Shown here piece after piece: positions 36,355 through 45,077 of a stretch of 64,000 nt of DNA (the first letter of the stretch is position 1; every line of letters starts with the position of its first letter). Both the position numbers and the translations under genes were made by a program. The stretch comes from Rhodospirillales bacterium. Its GTDB lineage: Bacteria > Pseudomonadota > Alphaproteobacteria > Rhodospirillales > Shumkoniaceae. The DNA is taken from NCBI GenBank assembly GCA_014859895.1, contig JACZKS010000150.1, forward strand, positions 1 to 64,000, in the 5' to 3' direction. A model generated the notes under the pieces. The model searched no databases and had not been told where the DNA came from. It was given only the letters and a program-made list of their open reading frames with translations.

Positions 36355-36656
36355 GGCACGCCACTGATTACCGGGATCGGAGACCGGTCACGCGTGTCTC
36401 CTCCTGGTGGCATTCTATCATTGAAACTCTAATGCATCCATGTAAGGCCGATGTAACCATAACGTGTTCTTTCTGAATATCATACAATCTCCGATGAGAA
36501 AAAGGGACGCGGCGCCTTCGCACGGCGGATGGATTGGTCGCAGCGCGGCTGTCGGATGCGGCATGACACCGCTTGACAAAGCGCGCGCTTCGTTGTGCTT
36601 TGTCGCGCCGGGCGGCCCGCCTTCCGACCCACCAACGACGACAGGAGCACTTCCCC
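36355..36656. promoter_or_regulatory. Divergent region upstream of aspS with an inverted repeat
   Basis: This 302-nt gap has no gene. TTGACA at 36573-36578 is a good -35 box, but the matching -10 is poor. An exact inverted repeat, GACAAAGC (36575-36582) and GCTTTGTC (36597-36604), overlaps that region and could form a hairpin or operator. The aspS ribosome site AGGAG is at 36643-36647. Confidence 0.4.
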
Positions 36657-38459
36657 ATGCATCCCTATCGCACCCACACCTGCGGCGAACTGAGACTGGA
36701 CCATGCCGGCCAGCCGGCCCGCCTGTCGGGATGGATCAACCGCAAGCGCGATCATGGGAACCTGCTGTTCGTCGACCTGCGCGACCACTACGGACTGACC
36801 CAGTGCGTCATCGACGTGTCGAGCCCCCTTTTCGCCAAGGTCGAGAAAGTGCGCCCGGAGTCGGTGGTGACGGTCACGGGGCGGGTGGTGACGCGTTCCG
36901 AGGATACCATCAACCCGAACCTGCCGACCGGGCAGGTCGAGCTGGTGGTCGACGACTTCAACGTAGAATCGGCCGCCGAACAGCTGCCCATGCAGGTGTA
37001 CGGGGACACCGAGTACCCCGACGACATCCGCCTGCGCTACCGCTTCCTGGATCTGCGCCGCGAGCGGCTGCACAACAACATCATCCTGCGCAACAGGATC
37101 ATCTCCTCCATCCGCCGGCGGATGATCGATCAGGGTTTCATGGAATTCCAGACGCCGATCCTGACGGCAAGCTCGCCCGAGGGTGCGCGCGACTTTCTGG
37201 TGCCCAGCCGCATCCACGCCGGCAAGTTCTACGCCCTGCCGCAGGCGCCCCAGCAGTTCAAGCAGCTGATCATGGTGTCGGGGTTCGATCGCTATTTCCA
37301 GATCGCGCCCTGCTTCCGCGACGAGGACGCCAGGGCGGATCGCACGCCGGGCGAGTTCTACCAGCTCGACTTCGAGATGGCCTACGTCACCCAGGAGGAC
37401 GTATTCGCCGCCATCGAGCCGGTGCTGGGCGGCGTCTTCGACGAGTTCTCGAATGGCCGGACCGTCACCAAGCCGCCGTTCCCGCACATCACCTACGCTG
37501 ACGCGTTGCTGAAGTACGGCGTCGACAAGCCGGACCTGCGCAACCCCATCGTCATTGCCGACGTCACCGAGGAGTTCCGGGGCGGCGGCTTTGGCCTGTT
37601 CTCGCGCAACATCGAGGCGGGGTCCATCGTGCGCGCCATCCCCGGCCCCGGGGCGGCGTCCAAGCCGCGCAGTTTCTTCGATAAACTCAACGAATGGGCC
37701 CGCGAGGAGGGCCATGGCGGACTCGGCTATGCCGTCTTCGCCGACGGCGGCGCCAAGGGCGCCATCGCCAACAACCTCGAAGCCGACCGCCTGGCCAAGG
37801 TGCGCGAGAAGACCGGAGTGGGCGATGGCGACGCCGTCTTCTTCGTATGCGCGGAGAAGAAGGTGGCCGAGAAGTTCGCCGGCCAGGTGCGCGAGCGGAT
37901 CTGCGACGAACTGGGTCTGCGCGAGAAGGACACCTTCAAGTTCTGCTGGGTCGTCGACTTCCCGATGTATGAACGCAACGAGGAAACGGGCCAGATCGAG
38001 TTTTCCCACAACCCGTTCTCGATGCCGCAAGGGGGGCTGGAGGCGCTCAATACCCAGGACCCGCTCGACATCCTCGCCTTCCAGTACGACATCGTCTGCA
38101 ACGGCATCGAGCTGTCCTCCGGGGCGATCAGGAACCACCGCCCCGAGATCATGTACAAGGCCTTCGAGATCGCCGGCTACGGCCCCGAGGTGGTGGAGAG
38201 CAAGTTCGGCGGCATGCTCAGGGCATTCCAGTACGGGGCGCCTCCGCATGGCGGCTCGGCTCCGGGCATCGATCGCATCGTCATGCTGCTGGCCGACGAA
38301 GCCAACCTGCGCGAAGTCATCATGTTCCCGATGAACCAGCAGGCCCAGGACCTCTTGATGGGCGCACCCTCCGAGGTCAGGCCCGAACAGTTGCGCGAAC
38401 TGCACATCAAGATCGAGCTGCCGAAGGCCAAGGCGAAAACCCCGAAGGCGGCGTCGTAG
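36657..38459 (+). CDS. aspS: Aspartyl-tRNA synthetase, probably non-discriminating
   Basis: Charges tRNA-Asp with aspartate (600 aa, bacterial type with the extra GAD domain). OB-fold anticodon region: [21 protein letters not shown]. Class II motifs: motif 2 [30 protein letters not shown] and motif 3 [14 protein letters not shown]. His33 in RKRDHGN matches His31 of the Pseudomonas aeruginosa enzyme that also charges tRNA-Asn, whereas discriminating enzymes have Leu; the second position is Thr, not the Lys of E. coli. The enzyme is therefore likely to make Asp-tRNA-Asn as well, for GatCAB. ATG at 36657 has AGGAG. Confidence 0.96.
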   Translation: MHPYRTHTCGELRLDHAGQPARLSGWINRKRDHGNLLFVDLRDHYGLTQCVIDVSSPLFAKVEKVRPESVVTVTGRVVTRSEDTINPNLPTGQVELVVDDFNVESAAEQLPMQVYGDTEYPDDIRLRYRFLDLRRERLHNNIILRNRIISSIRRRMIDQGFMEFQTPILTASSPEGARDFLVPSRIHAGKFYALPQAPQQFKQLIMVSGFDRYFQIAPCFRDEDARADRTPGEFYQLDFEMAYVTQEDVFAAIEPVLGGVFDEFSNGRTVTKPPFPHITYADALLKYGVDKPDLRNPIVIADVTEEFRGGGFGLFSRNIEAGSIVRAIPGPGAASKPRSFFDKLNEWAREEGHGGLGYAVFADGGAKGAIANNLEADRLAKVREKTGVGDGDAVFFVCAEKKVAEKFAGQVRERICDELGLREKDTFKFCWVVDFPMYERNEETGQIEFSHNPFSMPQGGLEALNTQDPLDILAFQYDIVCNGIELSSGAIRNHRPEIMYKAFEIAGYGPEVVESKFGGMLRAFQYGAPPHGGSAPGIDRIVMLLADEANLREVIMFPMNQQAQDLLMGAPSEVRPEQLRELHIKIELPKAKAKTPKAAS

Positions 38460-38480
38460 TTCCTCATCGTCATTCCGGGC

Positions 38481-38536
38481 AATTTCGGGGACACCATACT
38501 TAATTCCATGCAATTAAGTATGGTGTCCCCGAAATT
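38481..38536. repeat. Long inverted-repeat element R3 (compact form)
   Basis: Perfect 25-bp inverted arms (38481-38505 and 38512-38536; AATTTCGGGGACACCAT...) around a 6-nt centre CCATGC. It lies 21 nt after the aspS stop and 2 nt before the stop of the convergent gene, so it can also act as a bidirectional terminator. Confidence 0.9.
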
Positions 38537-38538
38537 AG

Positions 38539-39039
38539 TTACACCACCAGGTTGGTGGGCGAGGCGATCTGGCGGAAGACCTGGACGATGCGGCGTGTCC
38601 TGGCGACCAGGTGGGGGGTCTCCGCGTTGTGTTTTTCCTCGAAACTCAGCCGCTCCTCCCACATGCCGAGGAAGTCGCGTGGCCGGTCGGGGCAGGCCGG
38701 CTCTCCGGTGAGGGCTCCGATCGTCTTGTCGTAGTCGGGATGCAATTCGGCCTGGAAGGCCAGCATGGCATATTCCTCCCACGGCAGGATTCCCGCCACG
38801 TAGAGGTCCATGCTGGTTTCCGCCATCTGCCGGGGCGACATGCGGCGGATGTCGACGTTGCCGATCAGCCGACGAAGGGAAAGGCCGCCGTCCGTTATGG
38901 GCGCCGGCTGAGTATCGTCGGTTGCGATCTGCGTGCTTGGGGATCGGGCGACGCCTACCCGTAACCTCGGATCGGCCCGCAGGGCCGGCGCCGATGGAGG
39001 GGCTGGTCCGTCGGGAGCGATGGTCAGGTCGATCCTCAT
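38539..39039 (-). CDS. Hypothetical protein (unknown family)
   Basis: 166-aa soluble protein that I do not recognise. The N-terminal 55 residues are Pro/Ala/Asp-rich and look disordered. The rest is well-ordered: LRRLIGNVDIRRMSPRQMAETSMDLYVAGILPWEEYAMLAFQAELHPDYDKT then PDRPRDFLGMWEERLSFEEKHNAE, mostly helical with conserved-looking aromatic and acidic residues. No signal peptide or membrane helix. It is followed downstream on the same strand by nothing, and lies 33 nt from a diguanylate cyclase gene transcribed in the same direction upstream of it; the two may be co-transcribed. Confidence 0.6.
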   Translation of the reverse strand: MRIDLTIAPDGPAPPSAPALRADPRLRVGVARSPSTQIATDDTQPAPITDGGLSLRRLIGNVDIRRMSPRQMAETSMDLYVAGILPWEEYAMLAFQAELHPDYDKTIGALTGEPACPDRPRDFLGMWEERLSFEEKHNAETPHLVARTRRIVQVFRQIASPTNLVV

Positions 39040-39072
39040 GTCCCGTTTGTCCTGTTCGGGAACGACCCTCCG

Positions 39073-39804
39073 TCAGTTATTGGCCGGAGTTCCGCCAGGC
39101 TGGTCCGCCTTGGTCCTTTTCTGGCGGTACATTTCGTTGTCGGCGCGATCGAGCAGGGTGGGGGCGTCGTCCTCGCTGCCGTAAGTCTGGGTCCCGCAAC
39201 TGGCGCGCACCATGATCGTCCGTCCGTCGATATTGACGGCGGTGCTGTTGAGCTGGCTTTCCAGGACGCGGGCCCGCTTGAGCCCGTCTTCCCAAGGCGC
39301 GCGAGTCAGGATGACGACGAATTCGTCGCCGCCGACGCGCCCGACGCAGTCGGTTTCGCGGACCCCCTCGCTGAGGATTTGCGCGACCTGCTTCAAGACC
39401 TTGTCGCCGACCGCGTGGCCGTAGGTGTCGTTGACGAACTTGAAGCCGTCGAGGTCGATGGAAATCAGGACTCCCTGTTCGCCGTACCGCCGCGCCGCGG
39501 AGAGTGCGTTCTGCAAGGACCGCCGGATGCCGCGACGGTTGAGCAGACCAGTCAGCGGGTCGGTCACGGCCAAGCGCTCGAGCGACGCGATGCGCCGTTC
39601 CAGTTCGCGGAGCTTGGTTTCGGTGTCGACGGCGACGGCGACGGCGAGTTCGGCGACTTCGCGCCGGGCGGGGGATGCTTCCGGGATCGGATGGCCGTTC
39701 GGTTTATCCACAAGATCGGCCAGCAGGGCTACGGTTGCGACGAGGCTGCTGTCCCGTCGCGCAGGCACCGACTGAATCCGGCTGATGGTCCTATGGAGGG
39801 TCAC
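39073..39804 (-). CDS. Diguanylate cyclase (GGDEF)
   Basis: Cyclic di-GMP synthase (243 aa from the preferred GTG start, up to 264 aa from an upstream TTG at 39867). A soluble N-terminal stretch contains ARREVAELAVAVAVDTETKLRELERRIASLERLAVTDPLTGLLNRRG, where a coiled coil leads into the catalytic domain. The active site RVGGDEFVVIL is intact, with the inhibitory RxxD (RETD) five residues before it. No sensor domain is recognised in the first ~80 residues. GTG at 39804 follows AGGGAAG with good spacing; the TTG has no such site. The gene lies upstream of the hypothetical gene at 38539, same strand. Confidence 0.85.
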   Translation of the reverse strand: MTLHRTISRIQSVPARRDSSLVATVALLADLVDKPNGHPIPEASPARREVAELAVAVAVDTETKLRELERRIASLERLAVTDPLTGLLNRRGIRRSLQNALSAARRYGEQGVLISIDLDGFKFVNDTYGHAVGDKVLKQVAQILSEGVRETDCVGRVGGDEFVVILTRAPWEDGLKRARVLESQLNSTAVNIDGRTIMVRASCGTQTYGSEDDAPTLLDRADNEMYRQKRTKADQPGGTPANN

Positions 39805-40036
39805 GATCTGGGCTTCCCTGTTGGTTCTGGCGATAGACGCCTCTGTCTCTGGGGTCTTTCCACGCAACCTTCGTGCCAGACCTTGACCGGCCGAAACGGA
39901 AGGTTTGCCTTGGGTGGCCGCCGAAAAGGCCGGCCGCGCTAGGCAATATTTGCCGGGCAGCCGATACGAATTTGCCGCGACGGGGCTTCCTCACATCCAG
40001 TGGACAGGGCGGACCGCGTAGACGTATGGTCGCGCC

Positions 40037-40882
40037 ATGATCGCCCGCTTCCATTCTGCCCCGTCCCCGATGATGCGCCTGCGGCCGGCGCTCGGCCTTG
40101 CCCTGGCGATGGTCGCCGGGCTGGGCTGGCCCGCCGCGGCGGACGCCGCCGACTTCGTCGGTCACCGGGCCCTTTACCACGTTTCGCTCAAATCGGCGGA
40201 AACGAGGTCCGGGGTCGCCTCGGTGCGCGGCGCCGTGCTGTATCGGTTTGCCGACGCCTGTGACGGCTGGACGGCCGAAAACCGGACCCTGTTGCGCATC
40301 GACTACGGCGAAGGAGCGGAGAGCGAGTCGGAATGGAGCCACCTGAGCTGGGAGTCGAAGGACGGCTTGCGGTTCCGTTTCCACGTCCGCGATATCCGCG
40401 AGGGCGAGCTGGCCGAGGAACTGCAAGGGCAGGCGTCCCTGACGGCACCGCGGGGGCCGGGCCTTGCCCATTTCGCCCTGCCCGAGGAGCGTGACCTGAA
40501 GCTGCCGACGGGGACGCAGTTTCCGACCCGCCACCTGATGGCGTTGCTGGATGCGGCGCGGTCGGGCAGGCGCCACGAAAGCGGCATCGTTTTCGACGGC
40601 TCCAGCCTGGACAATCCCTATTCGGTCGGCGCTGTCGTCCGCCAGGCTTCCGAAAGCGCGCGGCGCAGCCTCGGCAAGCGGGCCAAGCTCACCGAATTGC
40701 CGGTATGGTCCCTGCGATTGGCCTTTTTCCCCATGGCGGCCAGCGAGGCGACGCCGAAATTCGAAATCGGTATCACGCTGCGCGAAGACGGCATCGCCGA
40801 TTCCATCGTCCAGGACTTCGGGGACTTCGTCCTGCTGCTGACCCTCCAGAACGTCGAATTGCTGCCGAAGCCGGACTGCTGA
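40037..40882 (+). CDS. EipB-family periplasmic protein (DUF1849)
   Basis: Cell-envelope integrity protein (281 aa). A signal peptide is visible (PALGLALAMVAGLGWPAAADAADF). The mature part starts VGHRALYHVSLKSAETRSGVASVRGAVLYRF, matching the DUF1849/EipB pattern of a short beta-spiral fold. Cys75 (FADACDGW) and Cys281 at the very C-terminus match the cysteine pair that forms a disulfide in Brucella abortus EipB. In Brucella the protein is essential for envelope stability. An alternative start is ATG at 40070. Convergent with an AGCS transporter, separated by a GC hairpin. Confidence 0.83.
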   Translation: MIARFHSAPSPMMRLRPALGLALAMVAGLGWPAAADAADFVGHRALYHVSLKSAETRSGVASVRGAVLYRFADACDGWTAENRTLLRIDYGEGAESESEWSHLSWESKDGLRFRFHVRDIREGELAEELQGQASLTAPRGPGLAHFALPEERDLKLPTGTQFPTRHLMALLDAARSGRRHESGIVFDGSSLDNPYSVGAVVRQASESARRSLGKRAKLTELPVWSLRLAFFPMAASEATPKFEIGITLREDGIADSIVQDFGDFVLLLTLQNVELLPKPDC

Positions 40883-40892
40883 GCCAGCCTTT

Positions 40893-40922
40893 CCTCTCCG
40901 CCCCCCGGGGGGACGGAGAGGG
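40893..40922. repeat. Short GC hairpin repeat (CCCTCTCC-GGAGAGGG type), copy 3
   Basis: CCTCTCCGCCCCCC pairs with GGGGGGACGGAGAGG, a long near-perfect stem with almost no loop. It lies between converging eipB and AGCS genes, so it may end both transcripts. Confidence 0.7.
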
Positions 40923-40933
40923 TTGGCGTGCCG

Positions 40934-42295
40934 CTACTTCTTCTTCTCGTTCTCGAAGTATTCCTGGGTGATCCGGAAGATGACCGGGCTCAGCAGCAGG
41001 AGGGCGACGATGTTGGGGAGGGCCATCAGGCCGTTCAGCGCATCGGAGATATCCCAGAGAAGGGCCAATTGGTCCTTGGCCAGGGCACCGACGAAGATCA
41101 TGACGATCCAGGCATAACGGTAGGGCGTGATGATCCCGACGCCGAAGATGTACTCGGCGCAGCGCTCGCCGTAGTAGCTCCATCCCAGCAGCGTCGTGTA
41201 GGCGAACACCAGCAGGCCGAACACCACCACGATCTTGCCGAAACCGGGCAGTCCGGTGTCGTAGGCCAGCGTCGACAGGGTGGCGCTGGTCTCGCCGCTG
41301 TTCCACACCCCGGTCATGATGATGACGAGCGCCGTCATCGAGCAAATGACGATGGTGTCGATGAAGGTGCCCAGCATGCCGATGGTCCCCTGACGGACCG
41401 GATTGTCGGTCTGCGCGGCGGCATGGGCGATGGGCGCCGATCCCAGGCCCGCCTCGTTCGAGAAGATGCCGCGGGCGACGCCGAAGCGGATCGCCATCAT
41501 GATGGTCGATCCAGCGAAGCCGCCGGTCGCCGCCGTGCCGGTGAAGGCGTCGGAAAAGATCAGGCCAACGGCGGCCGGCAGCTGGTCGATGTGGGTGACG
41601 ATGATGACGAGAGAGCCGGCGATGTAAAGGAGGGCCATCAGCGGGACCAGCTTGCCGGCGACCTCGCCCAAGCGCTTGATGCCGCCGATGATCACCAGGA
41701 AGGTCAAAACGGCCAGCGCGATGGCGGTGGCCCACAGCGGAACGCCGAAATGGTCGTTCGCTGCCTGCGCCACCGAATTCGCCTGGATGGCGTTGCCGAT
41801 GCCGAAGGCCGCGAAGGTGCCGAAGAAGGCGAACAGCAGGCCCAGCCACTTCCAGTTCTCGCCGAGGCCGTTCTTGATGTAGTACATCGGGCCGCCGACG
41901 TGGTTGCCCAATTCGTCGACCTCGCGGTACTTCACGGCGAGCACCGCTTCGCCGTACTTGCTGGCCATGCCGACCAGCGCGGTCATCCACATCCAGAAGA
42001 TGGCGCCGGGCCCGCCCAGGTAGATGGCGGTGGCGACGCCGGCGATGTTGCCGGTGCCCACCGTGGCGGCGAGCGCGGTGGACAGCGCGTTGAACGGCGT
42101 GATCTGGCCTTCGTGGCCTTCCCCGGCGACGCGGCCCTGCCACAGCATGCGAAAACCGTAGCCGATGCGCCGGAGCGGCATGAAGCGCAGGCCGACGGTC
42201 AGGTAAAGGCCGGTCAGAAGCAGCAGCGGAATGAGCAGGTACGGTCCCCAAATGAAGCTGTCGACCGTGCCTACGAAACTGCTCAAAGCGTCCAT
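40934..42295 (-). CDS. Alanine/glycine:cation symporter (AGCS family), copy 1
   Basis: Sodium-coupled importer of alanine or glycine (453 aa, about 11 membrane helices). Family signatures: FNALSTALAATVGTGNIAGVATAIYLGGPGAIFWMW, KYREVDELGNHVGGPMYYIKNG, and GVARGIFSNEAGLGSAPIAHAAAQTDNPVRQG. These are the substrate-binding and sodium-site segments. The ATG follows GGGGGAG. It is 180 nt downstream of a second AGCS gene in the same direction, with clear paralogy but many differences, so an old tandem duplication. Exact substrate not determined. Confidence 0.92.
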   Translation of the reverse strand: MDALSSFVGTVDSFIWGPYLLIPLLLLTGLYLTVGLRFMPLRRIGYGFRMLWQGRVAGEGHEGQITPFNALSTALAATVGTGNIAGVATAIYLGGPGAIFWMWMTALVGMASKYGEAVLAVKYREVDELGNHVGGPMYYIKNGLGENWKWLGLLFAFFGTFAAFGIGNAIQANSVAQAANDHFGVPLWATAIALAVLTFLVIIGGIKRLGEVAGKLVPLMALLYIAGSLVIIVTHIDQLPAAVGLIFSDAFTGTAATGGFAGSTIMMAIRFGVARGIFSNEAGLGSAPIAHAAAQTDNPVRQGTIGMLGTFIDTIVICSMTALVIIMTGVWNSGETSATLSTLAYDTGLPGFGKIVVVFGLLVFAYTTLLGWSYYGERCAEYIFGVGIITPYRYAWIVMIFVGALAKDQLALLWDISDALNGLMALPNIVALLLLSPVIFRITQEYFENEKKK

Positions 42296-42475
42296 GGGAC
42301 TCCCCCTTTTTCAGCCGGTGTACGATCCGTTTCCCCCAGCCCCAGTCGGCAGGCGCGATCGTACGAACCTCTATGAGAGGTTAAATTGCGACTGATAATC
42401 AAGCAGAAATGCGGGTTGGGGAGAATTTCCCCGCCTCAATGCGCGAAAAAAGGGCAAATGCCGCGATTGATGGCT
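42296..42475. other. Gap between AGCS paralogues with small palindromes
   Basis: No gene. It contains AACCTCT-ATG-AGAGGTT (42366-42382) and GGGGA-GAATT-TCCCC (42418-42432), either of which may be an operator for copy 1 or part of a terminator for copy 2. Neither has a T run after it. Confidence 0.4.
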
Positions 42476-43882
42476 TCATTCCGGGCGGGGAGGTGTCGCC
42501 ATCTGAGGCGGCGCGGCTTCCGGGGCGTCGCCTCCTTCCTCGCCGAAATAGTCGATGGCCATGCGGAACACGATCGGGCTCAGCAGAACCAGGGCGATCA
42601 GGTTCGGGACGGCCATCAGCCCGTTGAGCGCGGTGGCGACGAGCCACAGAAGATCAAGCTGGTCCTGGGCCATGGCGCCGACGAAGATCATGACGATCCA
42701 CAAGGCGCGATAGGGGCGGATCACTCTGACGCCGAAGATGAATTCGGCCAACCGTTCGCCGTAAAAGCTCCAGCCCAGGAGCGTGGTATAGGAGAACAAC
42801 AGCAGCCCGAACACGACGATCGCCTGTCCGAAGCCGGGAAGACCGGCTTCGAAGGCCGCGCCCGCCAACTGGGCGCCGGTCTGGCCGCTGGTCCACGCGC
42901 CGGTCATGACGATGACCAGCGCGGTCATCGAGCAGACGATGATGGTGTCAAGGAACGGGCCCAGCATACCGATCGCGCCCTGGTGAACCGGATGGCGGGT
43001 TTGGGCGGTGGCGTGGGCAATGGGATTGGTGCCCAGGCCGGCCTCGTTGGAAAAGATGCCGCGGGCGACGCCGAAATGAATGGCCGCCATGACCGTGGAG
43101 CCGGCGAAGCCGCCGGCCGCGGCCGTGCCGGTGAAGGCGTCGCCGAGAATCAGGGCGATGGCGCCGGGAAGGCGATCGATGTGGATCAGGATGATGACGA
43201 AGGCGCCGGCGACGTAGCCGGCCACCATCAGGGGGACGAGCAGGGCGGCCACCCGGCCCAGCCGCCTGACGCCGCCCACGATCACCGGCAGCGTGAGTGC
43301 CGCCAGGATGCCGGCGGTCAGCCAGAAGGGAAGGCCGAAATGGGTTTGGGCAACCAGCGCCAGGGAATGGGCCTGGATGGCGTTGCCGCCGCCGAAGGCG
43401 GACACCATGCCGAAGAAGGCGAACACCGTGGCCAGCCAGGTCCAGTTCTTGCCGAGCCCGTTTTTGATGTAGTGCATCGGGCCGCCGACGTGATTGCCCA
43501 GGGCGTCGACCTCCCGGTAGGTCACGGCCAAGGTGGTTTCGGCGAAATTCATGGCCATGCCGAGCCACGCGGTCAGCCACATCCAGAACACCGCGCCGGG
43601 CCCGCCCAGGTAAATTGCCGTCGCCACGCCGGTGATGTTGCCTGTGCCGACGGTGGCGGCGAGCGCGATCGACATTGCGTTGAAGGGGGGGATCTGCCCT
43701 TCGCTGCCCGGTTCCGCCCTCCGGCCGCGCCACAGCATGCGCAGGCCAAAGACGATGCGCCAAAACGTGATGCCGCGCAGGCCGAGCGTCAGGAAAAGAC
43801 CGGTTCCCAGCAGGAAGACCAACGTGACGGGGCCCCAGATGACCTCGACCGCGCCATCGAGAAACGTCATAAGGTCTTTCAC
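42476..43882 (-). CDS. Alanine/glycine:cation symporter (AGCS family), copy 2
   Basis: Paralogue of the downstream transporter (468 aa). It shares the signatures FNAMSIALAATVGTGNITGVATAIYLGGPGAVFWMWL, YREVDALGNHVGGPMHYIKNG and GVARGIFSNEAGLGTNPIAHATAQTRHPVHQG. The main differences are at the substrate region (ATG against SAP after GLG) and in the proline-rich C-terminal tail ending TPPRPE. Start codon is GTG preceded by GGAGG at good spacing; an in-frame ATG lies four codons inside. It and copy 1 may differ in substrate or regulation; the 180-nt gap suggests copy 1 has its own promoter. Confidence 0.9.
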   Translation of the reverse strand: MKDLMTFLDGAVEVIWGPVTLVFLLGTGLFLTLGLRGITFWRIVFGLRMLWRGRRAEPGSEGQIPPFNAMSIALAATVGTGNITGVATAIYLGGPGAVFWMWLTAWLGMAMNFAETTLAVTYREVDALGNHVGGPMHYIKNGLGKNWTWLATVFAFFGMVSAFGGGNAIQAHSLALVAQTHFGLPFWLTAGILAALTLPVIVGGVRRLGRVAALLVPLMVAGYVAGAFVIILIHIDRLPGAIALILGDAFTGTAAAGGFAGSTVMAAIHFGVARGIFSNEAGLGTNPIAHATAQTRHPVHQGAIGMLGPFLDTIIVCSMTALVIVMTGAWTSGQTGAQLAGAAFEAGLPGFGQAIVVFGLLLFSYTTLLGWSFYGERLAEFIFGVRVIRPYRALWIVMIFVGAMAQDQLDLLWLVATALNGLMAVPNLIALVLLSPIVFRMAIDYFGEEGGDAPEAAPPQMATPPRPE

Positions 43883-43954
43883 GCGGGGCCTCCCTGTCCC
43901 GGTAGCGGAGAGCGGGTGGCTCCAGAGAGCCGGACTCGCCGGTCCCGCGCAACA

Positions 43955-44072
43955 AGATTTATTTCGGGGACACCATACTTAGATTTATTTCGGAGACACC
44001 ATACTTAATTCGATTCCACGTCCCACCCATGGCATCCCGAGGTCTCGAATTAAGTATGGTGTCCCCGAAATA
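43955..44072. repeat. Long inverted-repeat element R4 (duplicated left arm)
   Basis: The left arm occurs twice in tandem (43955-43980 and 43981-44013, both beginning AGATTTATTTCGG), differing by G/A in GGGGAC against GGAGAC. The right arm is at 44045-44072 (TCGAATTAAGTATGGTGTCC...). The element ends 1-2 nt before the stop codon of the ROK kinase gene. Confidence 0.88.
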
Positions 44073-44073
44073 C

Positions 44074-44967
44074 TTACGGCCACAGCCAGGCGGCGCCGCG
44101 CACTCCGCTCGAGTCGCCGTGCCGGTTGCGCCTAAGCGCCGTGTCGACCCTGTCGGAAAAGATCCAGCGTTCCCAGAGACGGGGAACGTTCTCGTAAAGG
44201 CGGCTCAGGTTCGACAGCCCGCCGCCCAGCACGATGACGTCGGGATCGAGCACGTTGATGACGCCGGCCAAGGCCCGCGCCAGGCGGTGCTCGTAGCGCT
44301 CCAGCGCGGCGTCGGCCGCACCGTCGCCCGCCGCCGCCCGTTCGGCGATGCCGGCGGGCGCAACGGTTTCTCCGGTGGCCCCCAGGAAGTCGCGGGCCAG
44401 TCCCGGCCCCGACAGGAACGTCTCGATGCAACCGGCAAGCCCGCAGTAGCACACCGGACCGGGCCGTTCATCGTCCTCCGGCCAGGGCAGGGAATTGTGG
44501 CCCCATTCCCCGGCGATGGCATTGCGGCCCTTGAGCGGCCGGCCGTCGATAACGATGCCGCCGCCGACGCCGGTTCCCAGGATGACCCCGAAAACCACGG
44601 CGGCGCCAGCAGCCGCGCCGTCCGCCGCCTCGGAGACGGCAAAGCAGTTGGCGTCGTTTTCCAGCCGGATTGGCCGGCCCAAGGCGGCTTGAAGGTCGCG
44701 ATCCAACGGCTTGCCGATCAGCCAGGTCGAATTGGCGTTCTTGACCAGTCCGGTGGCCGGCGAAACGATGCCGGGAATGCCCACGCCCACCGATGCGGCG
44801 GGACCCACCTGGGCTTCCAGTTCGGCAGTCAATTGGGCGATGGAGGCAAGGGTGGCGGCATAATCGCCGGTCGGGGTGGCGACGCGCCGGCGGGCCCGTT
44901 CGCGGCCGTCGCCGTCGAGCACGATCCCCTCGATCTTGGTGCCTCCCAGGTCAATGCCGATGCGCAT
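44074..44967 (-). CDS. ROK-family sugar kinase
   Basis: Phosphorylates a hexose with ATP (297 aa). The phosphate loop RIGIDLGGTKIEGIVLDGDGRE starts the protein, the catalytic Asp is in LENDANCFAVSEA, and the zinc-binding ROK signature HNSLPW then CYCGLAGCIETFLSGPGLARD is intact. INVLDPDVIVLGGGLSN closes the fold. The motif set suits N-acetylglucosamine or fructose kinases such as NagK and Mak; substrate is open. The ATG at 44967 is chosen because the Gly/Pro-rich upstream extension has no homology. Downstream of a SIS-domain isomerase in the same direction (110-nt gap), hinting at one sugar-phosphate pathway. Confidence 0.9.
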   Translation of the reverse strand: MRIGIDLGGTKIEGIVLDGDGRERARRRVATPTGDYAATLASIAQLTAELEAQVGPAASVGVGIPGIVSPATGLVKNANSTWLIGKPLDRDLQAALGRPIRLENDANCFAVSEAADGAAAGAAVVFGVILGTGVGGGIVIDGRPLKGRNAIAGEWGHNSLPWPEDDERPGPVCYCGLAGCIETFLSGPGLARDFLGATGETVAPAGIAERAAAGDGAADAALERYEHRLARALAGVINVLDPDVIVLGGGLSNLSRLYENVPRLWERWIFSDRVDTALRRNRHGDSSGVRGAAWLWP

Positions 44968-45077
44968 GCCCGAAACTCCGCCGAATGGCCCCGCGAATGG
45001 CCCCGAGGTATCGCCCCGGGGGCTGCCGGTAGACATTCAGGCAAGCGGGGGTGGCCCGTCAACCGGGCGGCGCGATG

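Noticed and set aside
36480..38513. 677-codon frame antisense to aspS
   Set aside because: No family motif; aspS is unambiguous on the other strand, and the composition is that of a GC-rich shadow.
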